Notes: a model not told the origin generated them from the letters alone. A stretch of DNA of 64,000 bases from Vibrio amylolyticus (GCF_023145695.1 NZ_JAJHVV010000010.1:62001-126000); one strand, 5' to 3'; positions 19,185 through 27,763 are shown, counted from the first letter of the stretch. Numbers and translations: made by a program.

Positions 19185-20249
19185 CTATTCACGCTTATCT
19201 TCTGCAATTTTAACAGAGAGCGTTTGCTCTTCGCCTTTCCTTAGTATTAGCACATCGACCTCGACGCCAGGGCGTAGATCAGTGACTAAATCCATCACGC
19301 TTTGGCGACCATTAATCTTTTGCCCATCAATCGTAAGAATAATGTCTTGTGCCTGAAATCCAGCTTTAGCTCCAGGCCCATTAGGATCAACCCCGAGTAC
19401 CACAATACCACCTAGATGCTCATCACCAAGTAATCGTGACGTGACTGAGTTTATATCTTGTCCATCAATGCCAATATAGCCACGGATAACACGGCCATCA
19501 GCAATGATCTTATTCATTATTTTGTCAGCGAGGGCATAAGGGATGGCAAATGAGATGCCGTAAGTTTCCATATCGGTGGCTTGTTGAAAAGAAGCGGTAT
19601 TGATACCGACGAGCTCTCCTTGACTATTGACCAATGCACCACCTGAATTTCCTTGATTGATTGCCGCATCGGTTTGTATAAAGGCTTGGCGACCGTCAGC
19701 ACTAATTGATGAGCGCCCCGTTGCAGAAATGATACCAAAAGTGGTTGTTTGACCGAGGTTATACGGGTTGCCGATTGCGAGGACAACATCGCCAACTTTT
19801 GCTGAATAGTCTGGGTTTAAAGGAATGATAGGTAAGTTAGTGCCTTCAATTTGCAAGATAGCAATGTCAGTACGGCGATCCTGGCCAACAAGTTGCGCTG
19901 CGGCGACGCGCCCATCTTGAAGGGCGACGATAATTTGATCGGCCAGGGCGACAACATGGTAGTTAGTAACGATGTAGCCCTTTTCACTGACAATTACACC
20001 GGACCCTAGCCCTTGAGTCGAGAGCTTGGTTCTGTTGTCTTCGGTGTATTTGCGACTATAGATATTCACTACCGCTGGTGCTGCTTTTCTTACCGCATCG
20101 TTAAATGATAGCTGTACGCTAGAGAGATCGTCCGTCGTTGAAGGTATTACTTGAGGTAATAGGTTAGGGCGCAAAGATGGGACAGCAAGTAATAAGATAA
20201 GCGCAGTCGCCAAACCTAAAATAACCGAGCGTAATAAAAAATTCAGCAT
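19185..20249 (-). CDS. degS: Site-1 protease DegS, activator of the sigmaE response
   Basis: A 354-residue inner-membrane serine protease with one N-terminal membrane anchor (about 5-23), a trypsin-like domain facing the periplasm, and one C-terminal PDZ domain. The catalytic triad is H98 (TNYHVV), D128 (RTDIAIL) and S202 (QGNSGGAL). In the family, the PDZ domain senses mis-folded porin tails, and DegS then cleaves the anti-sigma factor RseA. A single PDZ plus membrane anchor separates it from DegQ next door. GAGG lies five bases before the ATG. It follows degQ on the same strand, but a terminator lies between them. Confidence 0.95.
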   Translation of the reverse strand: MLNFLLRSVILGLATALILLLAVPSLRPNLLPQVIPSTTDDLSSVQLSFNDAVRKAAPAVVNIYSRKYTEDNRTKLSTQGLGSGVIVSEKGYIVTNYHVVALADQIIVALQDGRVAAAQLVGQDRRTDIAILQIEGTNLPIIPLNPDYSAKVGDVVLAIGNPYNLGQTTTFGIISATGRSSISADGRQAFIQTDAAINQGNSGGALVNSQGELVGINTASFQQATDMETYGISFAIPYALADKIMNKIIADGRVIRGYIGIDGQDINSVTSRLLGDEHLGGIVVLGVDPNGPGAKAGFQAQDIILTIDGQKINGRQSVMDLVTDLRPGVEVDVLILRKGEEQTLSVKIAEDKRE

Positions 20250-20350
20250 ACCTTCCTCAGTAACAGAGTAAAAATCCTTGAGATAATCGGTGAGCGCCGA
20301 TTCTTTTTATATCGTGTGCTGTCGAAGCATAGCATTAGATTGATAAATAA

Positions 20351-20380
20351 CAAAAAGGCGTCACCAAATGGTAACGCCTT
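20351..20380 (-). terminator. Terminator after degQ
   Basis: On the minus strand an 11-bp stem (20370-20380 with 20355-20365, one G-U pair) and a four-base loop precede a T5 run. It partly insulates degS from degQ. Confidence 0.8.
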
Positions 20381-20458
20381 AAGCGACTTTAAATGTAGAT
20401 ATTATGGATCTAGACGTTGCCTCTAGCTCACTTTACGATGCAGTTCACAATGTGAGTA

Positions 20459-21826
20459 TTAGCGAATAACAAGGTAAATCGTACGATCTCCACGCTGAAT
20501 ATTGAGTGCTAGCACACCTGGTTGCTGCTCAATGATCTTTCTAAAGTCAGCTAAGTTCTTAACTCGTTTTCTATTTACGCCAATAATAATGTCGTTGGGT
20601 TGGAGTTGATAGGTGGCAGCAGACGAACCTTCGTCGATATTGGATACCTTCACGCCTTCCACCTGGTCACTGTCAGTGGTGTTTGTTAGTTCTGCACCTG
20701 ATAGCCCAGGGTGCAGTTTATCTGCTGATGTTTTACTTGTTGTCTGCTCACCAAGCGTGACGCTAAATGAGAGTGTTTTTCTATCTCGAATGACCCCTAA
20801 GTCGATCTCTTTTCCCGCACCTAAAGTTGCGACCTTCGCTCGCAGTTCACTAAAGGTATCGATTTTTTTACCGTTAATGGACGTGATGATATCACCGGCC
20901 AACAATCCGGCGTCATCGGCAGCACTGTTAGGGACCACTTGGCTGACAAAGGCACCTCTACTCGATTCATAGCCGAGTGCCTCTGCAAGCTCAGAAGTGA
21001 TCTCACCACCTTGAACACCTAGCATGCCACGTTTTACTTCGCCAAAATTGATGATCTGTTCGGTGAGGTTTTTCATCATGTTGGCGGGAATGGCAAAACC
21101 GATACCGACGTTGCCCCCATTAGGGCCAAGGATGGCGGTATTGATACCGATTAGCTCCCCATTGAGGTTGACTAACGCACCACCAGAGTTGCCGCTATTA
21201 ATCGCAGCATCCGTTTGAATGAAGTTCTCAAAATTCTCTAAATTTAATCCACTTCTACCTAGCGCAGAGACAATACCAGATGTAACCGTTTGGCCTAAGC
21301 CAAAGGGGTTACCTATAGCCACAGTAAAGTCGCCAACACGCAGTTTGTCCGAATCAGCGAGGTTAATCTGAGTTAAATTTTTTGCCTTTTCTAGTTTGAG
21401 TAGTGCAATGTCAGACATTTGATCTCCACCGACTAGTTCTGCGTCATACTCACGCCCATCGGTGAGTTTTACGCGTATTTTGTCTGCACCGTTGATGACG
21501 TGATAGTTGGTGACAATATGTCCTTCTTCGGCATCAATGATGACCCCAGATCCAAGGCCTCTAAACGGGCGTTCTTGAACTTGATCGGTTGGGAAGTCAG
21601 GGCCAAAGAAAAAGCGAAAATTATCGGGGAGCTGTTGACGAGAAACCTGAGTGCCTTCAACAGCAATACTAACCACGGCTGGGGTAATGGTTTCGAGCAT
21701 TGGGGCTAAGCTTGGCAGTGGCTGGTCATTAATCGATATTGGTAAAGCGGCAGTTGCGTATAATGGGGTGATGATTGAACTTAAGCTAAGGGTGAGAGTT
21801 GTTAAAACGAGCAAAGGTTTTTTCAT
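20459..21826 (-). CDS. degQ: Periplasmic serine endoprotease/chaperone, DegQ/DegP type
   Basis: A 455-residue HtrA-family protease. A Sec signal peptide (about 1-26) leads into a trypsin-like domain with triad H109 (VTNYHV), D139 (MSDIALL) and S214 (SGNSGGALV), then two PDZ domains. The short LA loop favours DegQ over E. coli DegP, but Vibrio has been described with this protein as its main DegP-like quality-control protease, and names vary. A sigmaE-like promoter lies upstream, fitting a stress role. It is encoded upstream of degS, the usual degQ-degS order. Confidence 0.93.
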   Translation of the reverse strand: MKKPLLVLTTLTLSLSSIITPLYATAALPISINDQPLPSLAPMLETITPAVVSIAVEGTQVSRQQLPDNFRFFFGPDFPTDQVQERPFRGLGSGVIIDAEEGHIVTNYHVINGADKIRVKLTDGREYDAELVGGDQMSDIALLKLEKAKNLTQINLADSDKLRVGDFTVAIGNPFGLGQTVTSGIVSALGRSGLNLENFENFIQTDAAINSGNSGGALVNLNGELIGINTAILGPNGGNVGIGFAIPANMMKNLTEQIINFGEVKRGMLGVQGGEITSELAEALGYESSRGAFVSQVVPNSAADDAGLLAGDIITSINGKKIDTFSELRAKVATLGAGKEIDLGVIRDRKTLSFSVTLGEQTTSKTSADKLHPGLSGAELTNTTDSDQVEGVKVSNIDEGSSAATYQLQPNDIIIGVNRKRVKNLADFRKIIEQQPGVLALNIQRGDRTIYLVIR

Positions 21827-21855
21827 CTGATAACTCCAGTTAGATAAAGCCCCTT

Positions 21856-21883
21856 ATTTCAACATCTTCTATCGTGTTGAAAT
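21856..21883 (-). repeat. Inverted repeat in the degQ leader
   Basis: ATTTCAACA (21856-21864) and TGTTGAAAT (21875-21883) are perfect 9-base complements around a 10-base loop, between the predicted sigmaE start point and the degQ start. It would fold in the mRNA leader. Confidence 0.55.
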
Positions 21884-21904
21884 TTCGGCGGGCACTAGTC
21901 AGAG

Positions 21905-21933
21905 TTATGACTCAAAAACCTTTATTTAGTTCC
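21905..21933 (-). promoter_or_regulatory. Candidate sigmaE promoter of degQ
   Basis: On the minus strand GGAACTA (21933-21927) is separated from GTCATAA (21911-21905) by 15 bases. Counted between GAACTA and TCATAA the spacing is 16, the same as in the known sigmaE promoter of E. coli rpoH. The predicted leader is about 70 bases. Confidence 0.55.
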
Positions 21934-21956
21934 AATTCAGATTTGAATTAGTTCAT

Positions 21957-22403
21957 TTAGGACGCTTTAGCTGTGACCACTTCTCCGGAGTTAATGATCT
22001 CTTTTTCTTTATCGGTGAAGAGTCCAGTTGCTCCTTTTGCGTAATCCTTGGGTGCTTGCTCTGGCGTAGTCACCGTATCTGGCGCTTGCTCTTCAGCTTG
22101 TAGCGTAATCTGTCTTGTAAAAGGATTATCTTGTTCAGGCTGATTAGGTAAAAGCTCTGACGAGGTTTTAGCCATGTGTTGATAAAGTTTTGTGTAATCC
22201 TTTCCTAGTGTGTCTAGCATTTCAGCACTCTGTGCAAAATAGTCGGTCAGTTCTTGTTTCTGTTGTTCCAGAGCGAATTTTGCTGCGTCTAAATCTTTTT
22301 GCACAGTTTTTTGTTTTTTATATTCGGGAGTCGTGAAGCGACCAAAAATAACTCCTAATACGGCACCAATTAATAAACCTACAACGGCGTAAATCCAAGG
22401 CAT
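21957..22403 (-). CDS. zapG: Z-ring associated protein ZapG (YhcB, DUF1043)
   Basis: A 148-residue protein with one N-terminal membrane helix (about 3-24, glycine rich), then a long charged coiled coil (about 35-85) and a low-complexity, acidic tail. This is the architecture of YhcB/ZapG, which links cell division, envelope synthesis and cell width in enterobacteria; the exact activity is unresolved. AAGGAG precedes the ATG with good spacing. It lies upstream of degQ and divergent from zapE. Confidence 0.92.
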   Translation of the reverse strand: MPWIYAVVGLLIGAVLGVIFGRFTTPEYKKQKTVQKDLDAAKFALEQQKQELTDYFAQSAEMLDTLGKDYTKLYQHMAKTSSELLPNQPEQDNPFTRQITLQAEEQAPDTVTTPEQAPKDYAKGATGLFTDKEKEIINSGEVVTAKAS

Positions 22404-22428
22404 AATAGCTCCTTATTGAGTGAGAATT

Positions 22429-22475
22429 TAACATGCTAGTTACCTGTTGCTTACACATGTCTAAGGGGCATGTTA
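22429..22475. repeat. Long-spaced inverted repeat in the zapG-zapE divergent region
   Basis: TAACATGC (22429-22436) and GCATGTTA (22468-22475) are perfect complements 31 bases apart. The right arm abuts a possible zapE -10 (TACTAT, 22474-22479) with TTACAC 17 bases before it, so it could be a regulator site or chance. Confidence 0.35.
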
Positions 22476-22548
22476 CTATGAGCTGAACGCTCGATAAAGA
22501 GCAATAAGATTATTTTTACAGTGTTATGTTGTGGTGAGCGGTTTTTCT

Positions 22549-23691
22549 ATGACCCCAAAAGAAAAGTACGAAAAAGACATAAAAGAGCATGGTTTTCAAA
22601 GGGATGAAGCTCAATTTCAAGCAGTAGAAGCGCTTGATGGCCTTTACCACCAAATCATCAATTACCTTAACGCCCCAAAAGTTTCGCTCTCTCGCTGGCA
22701 AAAGTTACTAGGCCCAAAAGTTTCGCTCTCTCGCTGGCAAAAGTTACTAGGTAAGAAAGAAGAGGGGCAGACCGTACCTGATGGCTTATATTTCTGGGGG
22801 GGAGTCGGAAGAGGTAAAACCTATCTAATGGACTCTTTCTTTGACGCATTACCAAGTGAACGAAAGATGCGAGTTCACTTCCATCGCTTTATGTATCGAG
22901 TACATGATGAGCTTAAAGCTCTTGGAGAAGTTAGTGATCCCTTGGTAATTGTTGCTGATAAGTTCAAGCAAGAAACAGATATTATCTGTTTTGATGAGTT
23001 TTTTGTCTCTGACATTACCGATGCAATGATTCTAGGCACACTTTTCCAAGCGCTGTTTGAGCGAGAAGTGATGTTAGTGGCGACGTCTAATATTCCCCCG
23101 AAAGAGCTGTATCGAAATGGTTTACAGCGGGCTCGCTTTATTCCTGCTATTCAATTAATCGAGAAACACTGTCGTGTTATGAACGTCGATAGTGGTATTG
23201 ATTATCGACTAAGAACGCTCAAACAAGCTGAGATCTACCATTACCCACTTGATGAGGTGGCAAATCAGAACTTATATCGTTACTACGCGCAATTGGTCGG
23301 TGAAGATAAACCGGTTCAAACCAGTATTGAAATTAATCATCGGACTCTTAATGTTATTGAAGCGAGTGATGGGGTTCTGCATGCAACATTTGAACAATTG
23401 TGTAAAAGTGCGCGTAGTCAAAATGATTACATTGAACTCTCCAAAATCTATCATAGTGTCTTGCTTGCCGATGTTGAGTTGATGGGCGCAACACTAGACG
23501 ATGCAGCAAGGCGATTTATTGCGTTAGTTGATGAGTTCTACGAAAGAAATGTCAAATTGATTATTTCTGCGGAAGTGGCATTAGAGCAATTATATGAAGG
23601 GGAGTTTCTCGCCTTTGAATTTAAGCGTTGTCAGTCAAGACTGATTGAAATGCAAAGTCATGATTATTTAGCCAAAGAACATCTAGGCTAA
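22549..23691 (+). CDS. zapE: Cell division ATPase ZapE (AFG1 family)
   Basis: An AFG1-like AAA+ ATPase of 380 residues. Walker A is GGVGRGKT (residues 84-91), and Walker B is DIICFDEFFV. E. coli ZapE binds FtsZ and helps constrict the ring under stress; the same is inferred here. The ATG at 22549 is preferred to the GTG at 22531 because family members begin MTPxxKY. An odd feature is an exact 13-residue tandem duplication, PKVSLSRWQKLLG at 43-55 and again at 56-68, just before Walker A, encoded by a perfect 39-bp repeat. The frame stays open, so the protein should be made; whether it works normally is unknown. Confidence 0.94.
   Translation: MTPKEKYEKDIKEHGFQRDEAQFQAVEALDGLYHQIINYLNAPKVSLSRWQKLLGPKVSLSRWQKLLGKKEEGQTVPDGLYFWGGVGRGKTYLMDSFFDALPSERKMRVHFHRFMYRVHDELKALGEVSDPLVIVADKFKQETDIICFDEFFVSDITDAMILGTLFQALFEREVMLVATSNIPPKELYRNGLQRARFIPAIQLIEKHCRVMNVDSGIDYRLRTLKQAEIYHYPLDEVANQNLYRYYAQLVGEDKPVQTSIEINHRTLNVIEASDGVLHATFEQLCKSARSQNDYIELSKIYHSVLLADVELMGATLDDAARRFIALVDEFYERNVKLIISAEVALEQLYEGEFLAFEFKRCQSRLIEMQSHDYLAKEHLG
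22674..22751 (+). repeat. Perfect 39-bp tandem duplication within zapE
   Basis: Bases 22674-22712 and 22713-22751 are identical over 39 bp. The unit is a multiple of three and adds 13 residues. There are no silent differences, pointing to a recent slippage or recombination event. Confidence 0.97.
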
Positions 23692-23773
23692 CGAGATATC
23701 CGATAGATAGTCAGGACTCAAAAAATAATTGTGATTTTGTTCAAAAAGAGGTGATTTTTTCTTCGCTCTTCTC

Positions 23774-23779
23774 TATAAT
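23774..23779 (+). promoter_or_regulatory. Candidate -10 element of the rplM-rpsI promoter
   Basis: A perfect TATAAT at 23774-23779 follows zapE by 80 bases; the region 17 bases upstream is a poor -35. The predicted leader is about 150 bases. Confidence 0.45.
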
Positions 23780-23834
23780 CCTGCGACCTACCGTTACTGC
23801 GGGCCTCTAACGTTGAGTCAAATCTCGTTAAGCC

Positions 23835-23903
23835 AAGAGTTTTCCAACACTCGAAGGGGTGATGAATGGTAACTCTTAGACAGTGGGAATACGTAAGTAT
23901 TCC
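23835..23903 (+). promoter_or_regulatory. Structured rplM leader RNA
   Basis: Two stem-loops precede rplM. The first pairs AAGAGTT (23835-23841) with AACTCTT (23871-23877) and CCA with TGG inside it. The second is GGAATAC-GTAA-GTATTCC (23886-23903), a 7-bp stem closed by a GNRA tetraloop. Ribosomal protein L13 represses its own operon through the leader in E. coli; a similar site here is an inference. Confidence 0.45.
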
Positions 23904-23938
23904 TTAAGTGTAATTTTTTTAAATAGGTAATTATTAGC

Positions 23939-24367
23939 ATGAAAACTTTCGTTGCTAAACCAGAAACTGTAAAACGCGACTGGTATGTTGTAGACGCTGA
24001 AGGCAAAACTCTTGGCCGTCTAGCAAGTGAAATCGCTTCTCGCCTACGCGGCAAGCACAAAGCAGAATATACTCCTCACGTAGACACTGGTGATTACATC
24101 ATCGTTGTTAACGCTGAGAAAGTTGCTGTAACTGGTAACAAAGCTAAGGGTAAGGTTTACTACCGTCACTCTGAGTTCCCTGGTGGTCTAAAAACTATCA
24201 CTTTTGAAAAGCTAATTGCTAAGAAACCAGAAATGGTTCTTGAACTAGCAGTTAAAGGTATGCTTCCACGTGGTCCACTAGGCCGCGCGATGTACCGTAA
24301 GCTTAAAGTATACGCTGGTACTGAGCACAACCATGTTGCTCAACAGCCACAAGTACTAGACATCTAA
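23939..24367 (+). CDS. rplM: 50S ribosomal protein L13
   Basis: A 142-residue ribosomal protein, recognised from [29 protein letters not shown] and [18 protein letters not shown]13 is an early assembly protein of the large subunit. It uses the strongly biased codons of highly expressed genes. It forms the standard two-gene operon with rpsI, 13 bp downstream. Confidence 0.99.
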   Translation: MKTFVAKPETVKRDWYVVDAEGKTLGRLASEIASRLRGKHKAEYTPHVDTGDYIIVVNAEKVAVTGNKAKGKVYYRHSEFPGGLKTITFEKLIAKKPEMVLELAVKGMLPRGPLGRAMYRKLKVYAGTEHNHVAQQPQVLDI

Positions 24368-24380
24368 GGGGATTAAGACA

Positions 24381-24773
24381 ATGGCAGAGAATCAATACTA
24401 CGGCACTGGTCGTCGCAAAAGCTCAGCAGCTCGTGTTTTCATCAAACCAGGCTCTGGTGAGATCGTAATCAACAAGCGTAGCCTTGATGTTTACTTCGGT
24501 CGTGAAACTTCTCGTATGGTTGTTAAGCAACCTCTTGAGCTAGTTGAACTAACTGAGAAATTAGACCTATACATCACTGTTAAAGGTGGTGGTATTTCTG
24601 GTCAAGCAGGTGCTATCCGTCACGGTATCACTCGCGCGCTAATGGAATACGATGAGTCTCTACGTCCTGCGCTACGTGCAGCTGGTTACGTTACTCGTGA
24701 CGCTCGTTGCGTTGAACGTAAGAAAGTTGGTCTACGTAAAGCACGTCGTAAACCTCAATTCTCTAAGCGTTAA
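24381..24773 (+). CDS. rpsI: 30S ribosomal protein S9
   Basis: A 130-residue protein with the typical opening [14 protein letters not shown] and the conserved basic C-terminal tail ending QFSKR, which reaches the P site tRNA on the small subunit. It is co-transcribed with rplM and closed by a terminator. Confidence 0.99.
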   Translation: MAENQYYGTGRRKSSAARVFIKPGSGEIVINKRSLDVYFGRETSRMVVKQPLELVELTEKLDLYITVKGGGISGQAGAIRHGITRALMEYDESLRPALRAAGYVTRDARCVERKKVGLRKARRKPQFSKR

Positions 24774-25105
24774 TTTTTCTTTTACAGAAAAGTTCACGCT
24801 CCAGTTTCAGTACTGGAATTGTGGTTCAAAGCTCGGCTATATGCCGAGCTTTTTGTTTTTTTAACATCCCAAAACTCTTTCTAATTCTCCCTCTCCAGAC
24901 CTTTCCCTTTTAATTCAGCCTCTTTTGTGACCTAGCATGGGCTTTCCCCTTTGATTGTTACAAAAAGGTAGCTTTATCTTGTCAAAAACTAGGGTTTTAT
25001 TTATCATTTGCAATCAAATAAATATAACTAAAATTTTAATTTGTTAGCCATGCTCTGTAAGCGGAATAACAACTATCCAAAGGGAGCAAATGGGAGAATG
25101 TTTGG
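24774..25105 (+). other. rpsI-petA intergenic region
   Basis: There are 332 bases without a gene. The first part holds the rpsI terminator. The rest is AT-rich and must contain the petA promoter; I found no convincing -35/-10 pair. TTGATT at 24951 could be half of an FNR-like site, but the second half is missing. Confidence 0.6.
24828..24855 (+). terminator. Terminator after rpsI
   Basis: AAAGCTCGGC and GCCGAGCTTT form a stem around a short loop, followed by a T5 run, then T7. Confidence 0.9.
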
Positions 25106-25699
25106 ATGAGCAACGCGCCTTTAAATAACGGTCGTAGACGTTTCTTAACTGCCACAACTGCGGTTGTCGGTGGCTTAGGAGCAGCAGCGGTCGCCGTTCC
25201 TTTTATTAAATCTTGGAACCCAAGTGAAAAAGCAAAAGCTGCTGGTGCCCCAGTAGAAGTTGATATCGGTAAACTCGAAGAAGGGCAAATGGTTCGTGTT
25301 GAGTGGCGTGGTAAGCCTGTATGGGTTGTCCGTCGTGCTCAATCGGTTGTAGATGGCCTTAAGGCTCTTGATGGTCAATTACGCGATCCTAGCTCTGGTG
25401 AAGAGCAACAACCAGCTTATGCTCAGAATGCTTATCGCTCAATCAAGCCAGAGTACTTTGTTGCTGTCGGTATTTGTACTCACTTAGGTTGTTCGCCAAC
25501 TTATCTACCTGATACCTTTGCTGAGCAAGTTCAGGGTGTTAAGTCTGGTTTCTTCTGTCCTTGTCACGGTTCTAAGTTTGATATGGCTGGACGTGTATTC
25601 CAGGGAGTACCAGCGCCACTTAACTTAGTTGTACCAGCACATATGTATTTGAGTGAAACGAAAATTATGATCGGTGTTGATGACACAGGGGAGGCATAA
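25106..25699 (+). CDS. petA: Ubiquinol-cytochrome c reductase, Rieske iron-sulfur subunit
   Basis: A 197-residue membrane-anchored [2Fe-2S] protein of respiratory complex III. A twin-arginine signal/anchor (NGRRRFLTATTAVVGGLG, residues 9-26) fits Tat export of a folded cofactor protein. The Rieske boxes are CTHLGC (C124, H126, C129) and CPCHGS (C151, C153, H154): the first cysteine and the histidine of each box bind the cluster, and the second cysteines form a disulfide. GGGAG lies 8 bases before the ATG. Its last base is the first of petB, so translation is coupled. Confidence 0.98.
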   Translation: MSNAPLNNGRRRFLTATTAVVGGLGAAAVAVPFIKSWNPSEKAKAAGAPVEVDIGKLEEGQMVRVEWRGKPVWVVRRAQSVVDGLKALDGQLRDPSSGEEQQPAYAQNAYRSIKPEYFVAVGICTHLGCSPTYLPDTFAEQVQGVKSGFFCPCHGSKFDMAGRVFQGVPAPLNLVVPAHMYLSETKIMIGVDDTGEA

Positions 25700-26964
25700 T
25701 GCAAGCGTTACTTGATTGGGTAGAAAAACGTCTACCAGTGATGGATTCTTATAAAAAGCATCTATCAGAATATCCAATGCCAAAGTCGTTCAACTTTTGG
25801 TACCTATTCGGTTCACTAGCGATGTTAGTGCTGGTAAACCAAATTCTCACTGGAATCTGGCTGACAATGAACTATGTGCCGTCTGGTGAAGGTGCGTTTG
25901 CTTCTGTTGAATACATCATGCGCGATGTGGAATACGGTTGGTTACTGCGTTATATGCACTCAACTGGCGCGTCAGCGTTCTTTGTGGTTATTTACCTGCA
26001 TATGTTCCGTGGTCTTATCTATGGTTCTTACCAAAAGCCTCGTGAGTTGTTATGGTTATTTGGCATGTTGATCTTCTTGGTATTAATGGCTGAAGCTTTC
26101 ATGGGGTACTTACTTCCATGGGGACAAATGTCGTACTGGGGTGCTCAAGTAATCATATCGCTCTTTGGTGCCATTCCTGTTATTGGTGATGATCTAACAC
26201 TATGGATTCGTGGTGATTACGTTATCTCTGGTGCAACATTGAACCGATTCTTTGCTCTTCACGTTATCGCACTGCCTATCGTTTTACTTCTTCTCATCGT
26301 GCTGCACGTTCTAGCACTGCATGAAGTTGGCTCAAATAACCCAGATGGTATTGAAACTAAGCTACCTAAAGGTTCTATGGGTGATGACTATAAGACACAG
26401 TTTAAATTCCATGACAATTACTCTAAGAAGTACGACATCATTGATTCGATTCCATTCCACCCATATGGAACGGTAAAAGATCTCGTAGGTGTGGCTGGTT
26501 TCTTATTCCTATTCTGTTACGTGCTGTTCTTTAATCCAGAAATGGGTGGTTACTTCCTTGAGCCACCTAACTTTGAAGCCGCTAACCCGCTGAAAACGCC
26601 GGAGCACATTGCACCAGTATGGTACTTCACACCGTTCTACGCGATTCTTCGTGCTGTTCCTGATAAGTTGCTAGGTGTTGTAGCGATGGGCGCTTCTATT
26701 GTCGTGCTATTCCTTCTGCCTTGGTTTGATCGTTGTAAGGTTCGTTCATACCGTTACCGTAGCAAGCTTCACCTGATTAATATTATTCAATTCACGATCA
26801 GCTTCATTGCACTAGGTGTATTGGGTGCGCTACCAGCGACACCAACGTACACGCTAATGGCTCAAATCTTTAGCTTAGGTTATTTCATGTTCTTCGTACT
26901 ACTGTGGTTCTACAGCAAGAATGAGGCGACGAAACCATTACCAACTAGGGTGAAATTCAAATGA
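25699..26964 (+). CDS. petB: Ubiquinol-cytochrome c reductase, cytochrome b subunit
   Basis: The 421-residue, eight-helix core of complex III, which carries two b hemes and both quinone sites. The histidines lie in LLRYMHSTGAS and HVLALHEVGSNNP-type helices, and the PVWYFTPFYAILR segment (a PEWY variant, reading PVWY here) marks the Qo site. PVWY instead of PEWY occurs in several proteobacteria. It overlaps petA by one base and petC by four bases. Confidence 0.98.
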   Translation: MQALLDWVEKRLPVMDSYKKHLSEYPMPKSFNFWYLFGSLAMLVLVNQILTGIWLTMNYVPSGEGAFASVEYIMRDVEYGWLLRYMHSTGASAFFVVIYLHMFRGLIYGSYQKPRELLWLFGMLIFLVLMAEAFMGYLLPWGQMSYWGAQVIISLFGAIPVIGDDLTLWIRGDYVISGATLNRFFALHVIALPIVLLLLIVLHVLALHEVGSNNPDGIETKLPKGSMGDDYKTQFKFHDNYSKKYDIIDSIPFHPYGTVKDLVGVAGFLFLFCYVLFFNPEMGGYFLEPPNFEAANPLKTPEHIAPVWYFTPFYAILRAVPDKLLGVVAMGASIVVLFLLPWFDRCKVRSYRYRSKLHLINIIQFTISFIALGVLGALPATPTYTLMAQIFSLGYFMFFVLLWFYSKNEATKPLPTRVKFK

Positions 26965-27698
26965 AGAAGTGGATTGTAATTTTATTTGTGATGTTACCTG
27001 CGTTAGCGATGGCTGCGGGTCCAAAGGTTCCTTTAGATAAAGCCAACAACGATATGTCTGATCAGGCATCTCTGCAAAATGGCGCAAAGATCTTCATGAA
27101 CTACTGTTTTGCGTGTCATGCAACTCAGTATCAACGTTATGAACGTGTAGCCAGAGATATTGGTATTCCTCTCGATCTAATGAAGGAAAACCTTATCTTT
27201 AACCCTGAGGCGAAAGTCGGCGACTTAATGCTAAGTGCTATCCCTCAAGAGTCGGCAGCGAAATGGTTTGGTGCTCCACCACCAGATTTAACATTGGTTG
27301 CTCGTGTTCGTGGTACTGATTGGCTCTATACTTACTTACGGTCATTTTACGCAGATCCGGCTCGTCCATTTGGCGTAAATAACATTGTTTTCCCAAGTGT
27401 TGGTATGCCGCATGTACTCGAAGAGCTACAAGGTATTCCTCAGCCAGTTTATGAAACTAAAATGGTTGATGGAAAAGAGAAGCAGGTTGTCGTCGGTATC
27501 GAAACAGATGGTTCTGGTGAGTTAAATACTGAAGAGTACGACGCAGCCGTTCGCGATTTAGTGAACTTCCTACAATACTCAGGTGATCCGGTTAAACTGG
27601 AGCGTGAAGCTTTAGGTTGGTGGGTTATGGCATTCTTGGTAATCTTATCTATAGTATTTGTATTGCTTAAGAAAGAGTATTGGCGTGATGTGCACTAA
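26961..27698 (+). CDS. petC: Ubiquinol-cytochrome c reductase, cytochrome c1 subunit
   Basis: A 245-residue periplasmic cytochrome with a cleavable signal (about 1-18, ending AMA) and a C-terminal membrane anchor (about 218-236). Heme c attaches at C49-F-A-C52-H53. The sixth ligand is likely the methionine in FPSVGMPHVL. It completes the petABC operon for electron transfer from ubiquinol to cytochrome c. Its stop is followed at once by a promoter-like element and a terminator. Confidence 0.98.
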   Translation: MKKWIVILFVMLPALAMAAGPKVPLDKANNDMSDQASLQNGAKIFMNYCFACHATQYQRYERVARDIGIPLDLMKENLIFNPEAKVGDLMLSAIPQESAAKWFGAPPPDLTLVARVRGTDWLYTYLRSFYADPARPFGVNNIVFPSVGMPHVLEELQGIPQPVYETKMVDGKEKQVVVGIETDGSGELNTEEYDAAVRDLVNFLQYSGDPVKLEREALGWWVMAFLVILSIVFVLLKKEYWRDVH

Positions 27699-27701
27699 TT
27701 A

Positions 27702-27710
27702 TGCTATAAT
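27702..27710 (+). promoter_or_regulatory. Extended -10 promoter element ahead of sspA
   Basis: TGCTATAAT (27702-27710) is a perfect extended -10 motif, four bases after the petC stop. The -35 region is poor, as extended -10 promoters allow. Predicted start near 27717, giving a 75-base sspA leader. Confidence 0.55.
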
Positions 27711-27735
27711 GGCACGCTAATTTTTTATTTTGTAT

Positions 27736-27763
27736 ATGGAGGCTTAGCCTCCATTATTTTTTT
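27736..27763 (+). terminator. Terminator/attenuator-like hairpin between petC and sspA
   Basis: ATGGAGGC-TTA-GCCTCCAT forms a perfect 8-bp stem with a 3-base loop, followed by TATTTTTTT. It lies after the TATAAT element and before sspA, so it can end pet transcription and may also act on sspA transcripts. Confidence 0.75.

Noticed and set aside
23818..24060. Minus-strand frame across the rplM leader
   Set aside because: It overlaps the rplM leader and coding start; the leader structure and L13 explain the region.
24951..24979. FNR site or promoter for petA
   Set aside because: TTGATT is present but the second half-site and a good -10 are missing.
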